From positions 1 to 34,531 of IMG/VR virus record IMGVR_UViG_3300043395_000627: DNA of 34,531 nucleotides; one strand, written 5' to 3'. Within the stretch, counting starts at the first letter, position 1; each line of letters starts with the position of its first letter. The position numbers and the translations under genes were made by a program. The notes beneath the pieces were generated by a model. The model had not been told where the DNA came from. It worked only from the letters and a program-made list of their open reading frames with translations, and searched no databases. Shown here one piece after another: positions 22,383-29,462 of this stretch. This DNA comes from a virus.

Positions 22383-22897
22383 TGAACCTCCTCTTCGACA
22401 TCGAGACTGACGGCCTGTACGACAACCTTACCACCATTCACTGTGTTGCTATCAAAGACCTTGGTAACAATGAGGTTTATGTCTTTAACGATGAGGGTAA
22501 TCAGCCACCTATTGCTCGTGCCATCACGATGCTGGAGGAAGCTGACACGATCATTGGGCAGAACGTAATTAATTACGACATTCCAGTCATCCAGAAGTTC
22601 TACCCATGGTTCACGCCACCACGGACCATTGACACTCTTATTCTTAGCCGTTTGTATCATCCTGATCTGCTTAAGATTGATGGTATTAGGAAGTGGAACC
22701 ACATGCCACTCCAACTCTACGGACGACATTCCTTAGAGGCATACGGTTACAGGTTGGGTGAATACAAGGGTGGCTTTGCTAAGCAAACTGACTGGAAAAC
22801 CTGGTCACAAGACATGGAGGATTATTGCGTACAGGACTTACAGGTCACACACAAACTATGGGAGCACTTCCACAAATACCTGACTGGGTCTTACTAG
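22382..22897 (+). CDS. DNA polymerase 3'-5' proofreading exonuclease domain as a separate ORF
   Basis: 171 aa corresponding to the N-terminal proofreading domain of T7 gp5. ExoI is LLFDIETDGLY (metal-binding Asp and Glu), ExoII is IIGQNVINYDIPVI, and ExoIII is DYCVQDLQVT (Tyr-x3-Asp). All are intact. It ends HFHKYLTGSY where, in single-chain homologues, the polymerase domain would continue. The polymerase ORF follows in the -1 frame and overlaps by 40 nt. Either the phage has a natural two-gene polymerase or one base is missing or extra near 22860-22895. Confidence 0.9.
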   Translation: MNLLFDIETDGLYDNLTTIHCVAIKDLGNNEVYVFNDEGNQPPIARAITMLEEADTIIGQNVINYDIPVIQKFYPWFTPPRTIDTLILSRLYHPDLLKIDGIRKWNHMPLQLYGRHSLEAYGYRLGEYKGGFAKQTDWKTWSQDMEDYCVQDLQVTHKLWEHFHKYLTGSY

Positions 22898-24129
22898 AAC
22901 ATCAGGTAGCAGAAATCCTCACCAAACAAGAGTTGCATGGATGGTACTTCGACGAACGATCCGCTTATGAGTTGGAATCAGAACTACGATCTGCATTTGA
23001 CTCGCTGCAAAGATCTCTTCGACAGCGGCACCCTTTCGTTGCGGGAGGCGAGTTTACTCCTCGTCGTTCTAACAAGACCAAGGGATATATACCTGGATGC
23101 GCTTTTACGCGCCTCAAGGATCTTAGCCCAACCTCGCGAGATCACATCGCGTGGGTCATGCAGCAGTTCTATGGATGGGAGCCGACCCAGTTCACAGAAT
23201 CTGGAAAAGCAACTATTGACGAAGTAGTTCTAAAGGACATAGGTACTCCAATTGCACTTGAATTCTTTCAATGCTTGGAACTGACCAAGCAGCTTGGCAT
23301 GTTGTCAGACGGCAACAACGCCTGGCTAAAGCTGGTCAGAAAGGGCCGAATCCACCACAACTGCTCTGTCTCAACTAACACTCACAGATGTGCCCATAGA
23401 AACCCAAATCTGGCCCAAGTCCCATCTGATGAACGATTCAGACGACTCTTCACTGCAACTCCAGGACTATGCATGGTTGGGGCCGATCTTAGCGGCATCG
23501 AGTTGCGGATGTTCGCGCATTACCTTAGTCGGTATGACGGTGGTCGCTATGGTGAGATCTTGCTTAATGGCGACATCCACCAAGTTAATGCCGACAAGAT
23601 TGGCATTAGTCGTAAGCTCGTCAAAACCGTTACCTATGCTTTTCTTTATGGGGCAGGGAACGAGAAGATCGGACTTTCCTATGACCCTCAGCTTCCTGCC
23701 GATAAGGCAAAGAAGAAAGGGGCAGAGATACGGCAAGCGTATCTTGATGCAATTGAAGGTCTTAGCGATCTTGTTGAGGCCGTCAAGAAAAAGGTTCAAT
23801 CAGTTGGCCACATCAATTCAATTGATGGACGGCGTATCGCTGTTGATGGACCCCATAAAGCTCTGAACTATCTCCTGCAGTCGGGAGCTGGTGTCATTGC
23901 AAAGCGATGGATGGTCATCGCTAACGATCAAATTAAACAACTAAATACAGAGGCACATCAATTGGCATTTGTTCATGATGAGCTTCAGTTTGAATGTAAC
24001 CCCGCTTATGCGGACACTCTAATGTTTAATCTTGAACTCGCTGCAGCTATCGCTGGAGAATACTACGGCCTGCGAATTCCAATCGCAGCCGAAGCAGGAA
24101 CCGGAAGTACGTGGGCTGACACACATTAA
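22858..24129 (+). CDS. gp5: DNA polymerase, polymerase domain (T7 gp5-like)
   Basis: 423-aa family A polymerase domain from ATG 22858 (MGALPQIPDWVLLEHQVAEI). A TTG start at 22825 would add 11 residues. Motif A is GADLSGIELRMFAHY, motif B (O-helix) is KLVKTVTYAFLYGAGNEKIG and motif C is FVHDELQFE, giving both catalytic Asp. The O-helix position equivalent to E. coli Phe762 is Tyr, as in T7. The region corresponding to the T7 thioredoxin-binding loop is about half as long, so thioredoxin-dependent processivity is unlikely. Exonuclease plus polymerase lengths together equal a usual cyanophage polymerase. Confidence 0.93.
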   Translation: MGALPQIPDWVLLEHQVAEILTKQELHGWYFDERSAYELESELRSAFDSLQRSLRQRHPFVAGGEFTPRRSNKTKGYIPGCAFTRLKDLSPTSRDHIAWVMQQFYGWEPTQFTESGKATIDEVVLKDIGTPIALEFFQCLELTKQLGMLSDGNNAWLKLVRKGRIHHNCSVSTNTHRCAHRNPNLAQVPSDERFRRLFTATPGLCMVGADLSGIELRMFAHYLSRYDGGRYGEILLNGDIHQVNADKIGISRKLVKTVTYAFLYGAGNEKIGLSYDPQLPADKAKKKGAEIRQAYLDAIEGLSDLVEAVKKKVQSVGHINSIDGRRIAVDGPHKALNYLLQSGAGVIAKRWMVIANDQIKQLNTEAHQLAFVHDELQFECNPAYADTLMFNLELAAAIAGEYYGLRIPIAAEAGTGSTWADTH

Positions 24130-24499
24130 TTTCAGCCCCAATCGTGCTGGTGACATTGCAGAGATATATGCCACTGCCGCGTTAATGGCTAAAGGTGCAA
24201 CCGTGTTTCGTAATACTGGGTGCGACGGTAAGACAGACCTTTGTTTTAAGTATAGCGGTACTATTTACGAAATAGATGTAAAGCTGGCTAGCGTAACTTA
24301 CGGCGGTAAGGGGGCTTGGTCTTGGAGCACCCAACATGCGTCCAAGGTAAAGCCGCCTGTGTATCCCCTCATTGTTGTACCAGCGACTGGTACTGACCTT
24401 TCTGGTTGGTACTGCAGATGGCGGCAAAAGCTGGGGCAGAACAGAGCAGCTATTAAAAAGTACAACTGCCCACCCGGCCTTGAAAACTTCTGGGACTAA
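24032..24499 (+). CDS. PD-(D/E)xK-like nuclease/resolvase-type protein (start uncertain)
   Basis: Up to 155 aa. The conserved part begins near NRAGDIAEIYATAALMAKGA and continues to TGCDGKTDLCF and YEIDVKLASV. The Asp followed by D-V-K fits a PD-(D/E)xK nuclease fold. The C-terminus has SGWYCRWRQK. ATG 24032 lies 98 nt inside the polymerase gene and its early residues look like shadow sequence. CTG 24116, ATT 24125 or ATG 24186 are alternatives, so the real N-terminus is open. Likely a repair or recombination nuclease. Confidence 0.65.
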   Translation: MNSLQLSLENTTACEFQSQPKQEPEVRGLTHINFSPNRAGDIAEIYATAALMAKGATVFRNTGCDGKTDLCFKYSGTIYEIDVKLASVTYGGKGAWSWSTQHASKVKPPVYPLIVVPATGTDLSGWYCRWRQKLGQNRAAIKKYNCPPGLENFWD

Positions 24500-24502
24500 C
24501 TA

Positions 24503-24643
24503 ATGCCACCAACCAAATCCAAAACAAACCTAGCCAAGAAACAATTTGAATCACGTGCCAAGTTCAAGCACACACGTCAAGGAAACGGGACCCGCTCACT
24601 TCCAAAGGGCACAAACAAATTGCGTAAGGGGCAAGGCCGATGA
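24503..24643 (+). CDS. Very basic small protein
   Basis: 46 aa rich in Lys, Arg, Thr and Asn (NLAKKQFESRAKFKHTRQGN, then SLPKGTNKLRKGQGR). It overlaps the exonuclease start by 4 nt (ATGA). Charge suggests nucleic-acid binding. No family known to me. Confidence 0.55.
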   Translation: MPPTKSKTNLAKKQFESRAKFKHTRQGNGTRSLPKGTNKLRKGQGR

Positions 24644-25434
24644 CCTTACTTATTGATGCTGACTTCCTTGCGTACAAAACCTGTGCCGCTTGTGAAGATG
24701 AGATCGACTTCAATGACGACGTAATCGTTGTCACGAGTCGCTTCTCTGAAGTGCTGGAGATGTTCCAGAAAGAGCTGATGTCCATCGCTGAATGCATGGG
24801 TCAGTTCGATGACTTCATCCTTTTCTTCAGTAGCCCAAAGAATTTCAGGAAAAAAATTTTCCCGGATTACAAGGGTCATCGAAATAGGAAGAAGCCCTGC
24901 GGCTACAAGCGCCTACTTAATTGGTGTGGTGATAACTACATCACCATGGTGGTTGACAGCCTGGAAGCTGACGATGCTATTGGTATCTACGCTACTGATC
25001 CAATTGAATCAGAGAACGAACTGATTATCTGCTCACCTGATAAGGACATGAGGCAAATACCTGGGCTGCTGTTTGATCTCAAGAATCCTGTGATTGAAAT
25101 CACCAAGGAAGAGGGGGACAGATGGCACCTGATTCAAACGATGAGCGGTGATCAGACAGATGGTTACGCAGGTGCTCCTGGGATTGGCATCAAACGTGCT
25201 GATGCTCTCCTTGAAAAACATGGCTGCTCTTGGGAAACAGTTGTTCAAACATTTGAAGAACGAGGAATGACTGCCGATGATGCCCTTCTTAATGCACGTC
25301 TCGCGAGGATTCTCCAACACTCCGACTACAACTTCGATACCGATGAACCAATCCTTTGGACCCCCACCACCAGTGATGGAGATGACGGTGGAGCAGCAGT
25401 TCAAGATGCGACGCCTGAACGACTTACTGCCTGA
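24640..25434 (+). CDS. gp6: 5'-3' exonuclease (T7 gp6-like)
   Basis: 264 aa, FEN/5'-nuclease fold. The N-terminal LLIDADFLAYKTC carries the first metal-binding Asp. Next come FPDYKGHRNRKKPCGYKRL (arch/helical region), EADDAIGIYA and LIICSPDKDMRQI (further Asp ligands), and the helix-hairpin-helix GAPGIGIKRADALLEKHG. It removes RNA primers and degrades host DNA for nucleotides. Its 3' end is overlapped by the next gene. Confidence 0.93.
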   Translation: MTLLIDADFLAYKTCAACEDEIDFNDDVIVVTSRFSEVLEMFQKELMSIAECMGQFDDFILFFSSPKNFRKKIFPDYKGHRNRKKPCGYKRLLNWCGDNYITMVVDSLEADDAIGIYATDPIESENELIICSPDKDMRQIPGLLFDLKNPVIEITKEEGDRWHLIQTMSGDQTDGYAGAPGIGIKRADALLEKHGCSWETVVQTFEERGMTADDALLNARLARILQHSDYNFDTDEPILWTPTTSDGDDGGAAVQDATPERLTA

Positions 25435-25594
25435 AGCAAAAAAGGAGGACATAATCACTGTCCTTCTCGCCTTACAACATCAGAACTTTGTCCTCACGAA
25501 CACTGTCTCTAACCTTGTCAAACAATGGCCAACAGTCCAGAGCATTACGGAAGCAGTTGGAAAGTCGGAGACTTCATCCGAGAACAACAACTAA
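25343..25594 (+). CDS. Small hypothetical protein common in cyanopodoviruses
   Basis: 83 aa from ATG 25343. A Pro-rich start (MNQSFGPPPPVMEMTVEQQF) is followed by helices MRRLNDLLPEAKKEDIITVL and LALQHQNFVLTNTVSNLVKQ. It overlaps the exonuclease by 92 nt and the DUF3310 gene by 70 nt, unusually long even for this genome, but the protein pattern is clear. Role unknown. Confidence 0.6.
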   Translation: MNQSFGPPPPVMEMTVEQQFKMRRLNDLLPEAKKEDIITVLLALQHQNFVLTNTVSNLVKQWPTVQSITEAVGKSETSSENNN

Positions 25595-25806
25595 GTTTCC
25601 ACCTTGGTAATGCAATCAAATACATCTGCCGTTGTGGAAAGAAACCCACAGCAGACCCCATCGACGATCTCACCAAAGCAATCCACTACCTTGAAAACGA
25701 ACGTGAGTTTCTACGAAACAGCAGCGTACGAGTTTCGGACAGCGTACGAGCTGCCGCTCGGTCTGACGATTTCCTCTTTGAAGCTTCAGCAGAATTTGAT
25801 CGATGA
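25525..25806 (+). CDS. DUF3310 protein (T7 gp1.7-related nucleotide kinase family domain)
   Basis: 93 aa. Residues ~3-60 carry the DUF3310 signature: PEHYGSSWKVGDFIREQQLS, FHLGNAIKYICRCGKK and DDLTKAIHYLENE. T7 gp1.7, a nucleotide kinase acting on dGMP/dTMP, belongs to this family, so a nucleotide-metabolism role is plausible. The kinase activity itself is not shown by this short form. The last ~30 residues overlap the MazG-like gene in another frame. Confidence 0.8.
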   Translation: MANSPEHYGSSWKVGDFIREQQLSFHLGNAIKYICRCGKKPTADPIDDLTKAIHYLENEREFLRNSSVRVSDSVRAAARSDDFLFEASAEFDR

Positions 25807-26083
25807 GGAACATCTAGAGGTAGCTCATGCTTACCTTGATTTGCTGAAGGACATCACAAATAAGCGAGCACGTGAGCACCTGCTGAAGGAGCTTGCTGAT
25901 CTGGTGTACGTGTGTCATCAGATGGCTGCAGCATTTGGTTGGGATCTGCAAACAGCACATAACCGAGTCCATGCCAGCAACATGAGCAAGCTCGGGGAAG
26001 ACGGCAAACCCATACGTCGTGAGGATGGAAAGATCCTCAAGGGACCTAACTACAAAGAACCTTCACTGATTGATCTTGTCTAA
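25703..26083 (+). CDS. MazG-like NTP pyrophosphohydrolase
   Basis: 126 aa from GTG 25703 (VSFYETAAYEFRTAYELP). The all-alpha NTP pyrophosphatase motif is present: DEEHLEVAHAYLDLL (E-E-x2-E) and LKELADLVYVC (E-x2-D), the four metal ligands. The C-terminal NMSKLGEDGKPIRREDGKIL is typical of phosphoribosyl-ATP-pyrophosphatase-like phage proteins. Cyanophage MazG proteins are thought to alter nucleotide pools during infection. The start lies inside the DUF3310 gene. Confidence 0.82.
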   Translation: MSFYETAAYEFRTAYELPLGLTISSLKLQQNLIDEEHLEVAHAYLDLLKDITNKRAREHLLKELADLVYVCHQMAAAFGWDLQTAHNRVHASNMSKLGEDGKPIRREDGKILKGPNYKEPSLIDLV

Positions 26084-26090
26084 TACTACT

Positions 26091-27497
26091 GTGGAAAAAG
26101 AACTCATCGCACGTACTGGCCGTGTACAAAGTTGGATTGATGATCCGACATCTCGTCTACCTGTGAGCTGCACTGTCTTCGTTGTTGAAGACACAATGGA
26201 GGGAGAGAATGGAATTGAAGCGTCTTGGCGATTTGTTAGCCATGCTCTCCGCTATGGAGCAGGAGTGGCGGTCCACTTATCCAAACTACGACCCAAGGGA
26301 GCTGAGAACGGCAAAGGCTTGGTTGCTTCTGGCCCAGTCTCGTTTGCAAAGATCTACTCCACCCTCAATGAAATCCTGAGGCGTGGAGGTATCTACAAGA
26401 ATGGAGCAGTTGTATGTCATCTTGATCTCAGTCATCCTGATGTGCTTGAGTTCATTACTGCTAGCCGTAGTGAGCTGCCTTGGGTTAAGCGTTGCGTCAA
26501 CATTAATCACCACTGGTGGAATCTTGCCACGCCAGAAGTCAAGGAAGCTCTGATTCTTGCCATCAAACGCGGCGACGTTTGGCTCAACAAAACAAAAGTC
26601 GATAAGCATGGACAACGTATCTACGGAAATGTTTGCTTGGAGGTGTACTTGCCATCACGGGGCACCTGTCTACTGCAACATGTCAACCTTGGGGCATGCG
26701 AATTTGATGACATTCGATCTGCGTTTTCACGTGGAATGTCCGAACTGTGTCACCTCCACTCAAAAACAGGTGTTGGAGACAGCGGTGAATACCTCACTCC
26801 AGAGGTTGATCGCCAGGTCGGTCTCGGAATGCTTGGGCTTTCAAACCTGCTCCGTCAACAAGGGGTGACCTACAAGGAGTTTGGTGAGGCGTTGATGCAC
26901 ATCGTCAACAACGAACCTCATGAACGGACTCCTGCTGCAGTACTAGCTCACGAGATCCACGCTGGTATCCGTGAGGCTGCAGAGATTGCCAAGGCAAACA
27001 AGATGGTGCGTGCCTTTGCAATTGCTCCTACTGCCTCGTGCAGTTACCGATACAAGGATCTCGATGGGTACACCACTACCCCTGAGATCGCTCCTCCCAT
27101 TGCCCGTCAAGTGGACCGTGATAGCGGCACCTTTGGCGTCCAGAGCTTTGACTATGGTCCTGTTGAGATCGCGTCTGAAGTTGGCTGGGATGATTATTTC
27201 AAAGTGGCAAACGGTATTGTCCGTCTTCTTAGTCTGACAAATCTGCTACACGGATATAGTTTTAATTCGTGGAGCGACGTTGTTACTTATGATGAACGGT
27301 TTATTGAGGAATGGCTGAACAGCCCCCAAACCTCTTTGTATTACAGCTTGCAGGTAATGGGAGATGTTCAGGATAAGTCCGACGCATATGCTGCGTTGTC
27401 TCAATCTGATATCGACGATTACCTGGACGAGTTGTTTAATGATGACCCTGTTGGCGCTAGCCAGCACCAAGCTCCAGATTGTAATTGCGGCGAATGA
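26091..27497 (+). CDS. nrdA: Ribonucleotide reductase large (alpha) subunit
   Basis: 468 aa from GTG 26091; a TTG at 26070 is less likely. It reduces NDPs or NTPs to deoxy forms. Active-site residues are seen: Cys27 in RLPVSCTVF, the radical site NVCLE (Asn180-Cys182-Glu184) and its partner Cys193 in GTCLLQHVNLGA. The C-terminus CNCGE gives the redox-active Cys pair that recharges the enzyme. The chain is short because the N-terminal ATP-cone/allosteric region is missing. P-SSP7-type cyanophage RNRs were first annotated as class II and later reclassified as class I; the adjacent small-subunit gene supports class I here. Confidence 0.92.
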   Translation: MEKELIARTGRVQSWIDDPTSRLPVSCTVFVVEDTMEGENGIEASWRFVSHALRYGAGVAVHLSKLRPKGAENGKGLVASGPVSFAKIYSTLNEILRRGGIYKNGAVVCHLDLSHPDVLEFITASRSELPWVKRCVNINHHWWNLATPEVKEALILAIKRGDVWLNKTKVDKHGQRIYGNVCLEVYLPSRGTCLLQHVNLGACEFDDIRSAFSRGMSELCHLHSKTGVGDSGEYLTPEVDRQVGLGMLGLSNLLRQQGVTYKEFGEALMHIVNNEPHERTPAAVLAHEIHAGIREAAEIAKANKMVRAFAIAPTASCSYRYKDLDGYTTTPEIAPPIARQVDRDSGTFGVQSFDYGPVEIASEVGWDDYFKVANGIVRLLSLTNLLHGYSFNSWSDVVTYDERFIEEWLNSPQTSLYYSLQVMGDVQDKSDAYAALSQSDIDDYLDELFNDDPVGASQHQAPDCNCGE

Positions 27498-28207
27498 ACC
27501 CTTATCAGAAACTATTTAATCGCAAACGTAAGTGGACTCCAGTGCAAACCACTGCGGGTCAACTTGCTGAGGGCTCGGAGGAAACCATCTTCCGGGCTCT
27601 CGCCCTTCGCCATATGGAACTACCAGTTGGCGACTTTATCCAAGATGCACTGAAGAATGAAGTTCCAGAGGTATCGCGGGACCTACTCCGATCCAACATC
27701 CAAGACGAAGTCAACCACGACTTGGCTCTCGGTTACATCGCCCAAGCTATCGGCACTGACCCAAGTGCTGAAGCCGAAGCACTCCGACTCCGCGATGCTT
27801 GGACGGCGCATCCAGATCACACGGTCCTCAAAGCAATGGTGGCCGAGCGTGCAATTTTCTTCGTTCTACTCCCCTTCTTCCGCTTTAATGGTGACGCTGG
27901 TCTCCGAACAGTAAGTGCAGACATTTCACGGGATGAGCAAGTCCATGTGGCAACGAATAGCTTGGTATGTCGTGAGCTTAATCTCACTGTATCTCCTTCT
28001 CTTGATCGCCTCAGGAAGGCAACCATTGCTTGGGTAATGCAACCACTGAAGAAGTCAGAGAACAAGTACCTGGACAAACAGTTCTGGCTTGATCAAAGCG
28101 ACAGCTTGATGTATGCAGGTAAAGCAGAAGGGTTAATCGAAACACAACGTGCTCGTATGCCTGCGTTCTTTGAACATGCAAACCCCAATCTCCCTCAGTA
28201 TGCTTGA
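27494..28207 (+). CDS. nrdB: Ribonucleotide reductase small (beta) subunit, lacking the radical tyrosine
   Basis: 237 aa from ATG 27494, overlapping nrdA by 4 nt. Ferritin-like beta subunit with metal ligands Glu72-x2-His75 (QDEVNHD), Glu118 (VAERAIFF) and Glu148-x2-His151 (RDEQVHVA). An earlier acidic ligand is present in MELPVGDFI. The residue four after His75, which is the radical Tyr122 in E. coli NrdB, is Leu79 in DEVNHDLALG. The cofactor must therefore store its oxidising equivalent otherwise, for example in a metal-only form, or the protein has another radical site. Expressed with NrdA. Confidence 0.88.
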   Translation: MNPYQKLFNRKRKWTPVQTTAGQLAEGSEETIFRALALRHMELPVGDFIQDALKNEVPEVSRDLLRSNIQDEVNHDLALGYIAQAIGTDPSAEAEALRLRDAWTAHPDHTVLKAMVAERAIFFVLLPFFRFNGDAGLRTVSADISRDEQVHVATNSLVCRELNLTVSPSLDRLRKATIAWVMQPLKKSENKYLDKQFWLDQSDSLMYAGKAEGLIETQRARMPAFFEHANPNLPQYA

Positions 28208-28376
28208 GACCTCTGGTCTCCAGCTTCAATCAATATTGCAAGAACTAGAGGAAAACTTTCCTGTAGTTAATCCTCACCCGGATGATCCAACCAATCTCAT
28301 AATGTACCGCTCCGGCCAACGTTCTGTGGTCGAGTGGATTAACCATCGACTTACAGAAAACAATGGCACTATCTGA
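28200..28376 (+). CDS. Small hypothetical protein
   Basis: 58 aa from ATG 28200 (MLETSGLQLQSILQELEENF). It has VNPHPDDPTNLIMYRSGQRS and VVEWINHRLTE. ATG 28176 would add eight residues. It overlaps nrdB by 8 nt and the next gene by 14 nt. The Arg/Ser/Gly-rich central motif looks conserved-domain-like. Function unknown. Confidence 0.55.
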   Translation: MLETSGLQLQSILQELEENFPVVNPHPDDPTNLIMYRSGQRSVVEWINHRLTENNGTI

Positions 28377-29454
28377 TTACATCAGCAACGGCGGCTTCGG
28401 CATGGGTTCATTCAACCGTGCCAAAGCTGATGGTTATAGCGACCTTGACATCTACAATTTCTTGTCAAGGTACAACGGAACTATTGGTGATCAGGTTCGC
28501 TCTAACATGGCGACCTTCAACCAGTCACAAGCTCAGAGTCAAGGCGGTTTAGGTATTGAATCATACAACCGAGCACTAGCATCAGGCCAAACACCACAGC
28601 AGTTCTTTGATTATGCAAGCGGCTCTGGACTGGAAATTGGTGAGAAACTGCAAGCTGAGATGGATAAGTATGCAGCCTCTCAAGCACGCCCTATGCAAAT
28701 CAGCGATGCTAAGGGTGTCAACCAGGCACTTAAGATCGCAGGTGAAGGAGGCATTACTCGACAAGAACTTAATAATATTACTGAGACAACTGGCAAGTCT
28801 GCAGCCACTGTCATTAAACAGTTAGACAAAGTTAACAGCAAACTTAAAGATGCAAACTCAGCCAGGATCCGTCTTAATTCTGGTGCAGCAAACACGCTGA
28901 TCAAGCAAGCAGGACCAGCTAGTGGTGGGTTCTATGGCCTTAACATTAAACCTATGTTTGGTACTGGCAATATTGGTAGGGCGCTAGAAGGTATGCGTGG
29001 TACTAGCACAAGTGGGGGTTATACGAACCCTCAAAGTGGATACAGCATGACAACTCCTGGCACTAAACCTAGTCTCATGATGGGTGGTACTCAAATCCGA
29101 GGCGGTGGACGACCTACTGTTAATGGTTTTGGGGGGCAATATACGTACAAACCCGGTAATGATTACAGCTATACACCGGCTGAATCAACGGGCACGGGTA
29201 CTGGTGATCCGATCCCTACCGAGCAACCAATCACACCTGAAGCAGCGCCTGAATCGAAGTTCGGTCCTGGTGGCCCCGGCTCTGCATTAGATGGTGGAGC
29301 AACTGGTTTCCGCCCTCGTCGTTCACGTTGGCGTACGTCTGGTCAAACAACTAAAGGTACAGCCAATCTAAAGATCAATGGTCAAACCGGACGTAGCTCT
29401 GGTGTCAACTTAGCCACCGGACTTGCTGCTGCAGGTCTAGGTATGTTTGGTTAA
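28363..29454 (+). CDS. Putative tail adaptor/virion protein at the T7 gp7.3 position
   Basis: 363 aa immediately upstream of portal. Residues ~10-105 contain two related units: GMGSFNRAKADGYSDLDIYN and GIESYNRALASGQTPQQFFD, each followed by a helix ending in a short Met/Gln or Lys stretch. The middle is Ala/Thr-rich and helical. The C-terminal ~130 residues are Gly/Pro/Thr-rich and disordered. The extreme C-terminus (RRSRWRT, NLKINGQTGRSSGVNL) resembles the L-x-V...RSSGGGINI ending of T7 gp7.3, a tail adaptor. This homology is a by-eye inference; virion location is supported by position. Confidence 0.65.
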   Translation: MALSDYISNGGFGMGSFNRAKADGYSDLDIYNFLSRYNGTIGDQVRSNMATFNQSQAQSQGGLGIESYNRALASGQTPQQFFDYASGSGLEIGEKLQAEMDKYAASQARPMQISDAKGVNQALKIAGEGGITRQELNNITETTGKSAATVIKQLDKVNSKLKDANSARIRLNSGAANTLIKQAGPASGGFYGLNIKPMFGTGNIGRALEGMRGTSTSGGYTNPQSGYSMTTPGTKPSLMMGGTQIRGGGRPTVNGFGGQYTYKPGNDYSYTPAESTGTGTGDPIPTEQPITPEAAPESKFGPGGPGSALDGGATGFRPRRSRWRTSGQTTKGTANLKINGQTGRSSGVNLATGLAAAGLGMFG

Positions 29455-29462
29455 CTATTATT

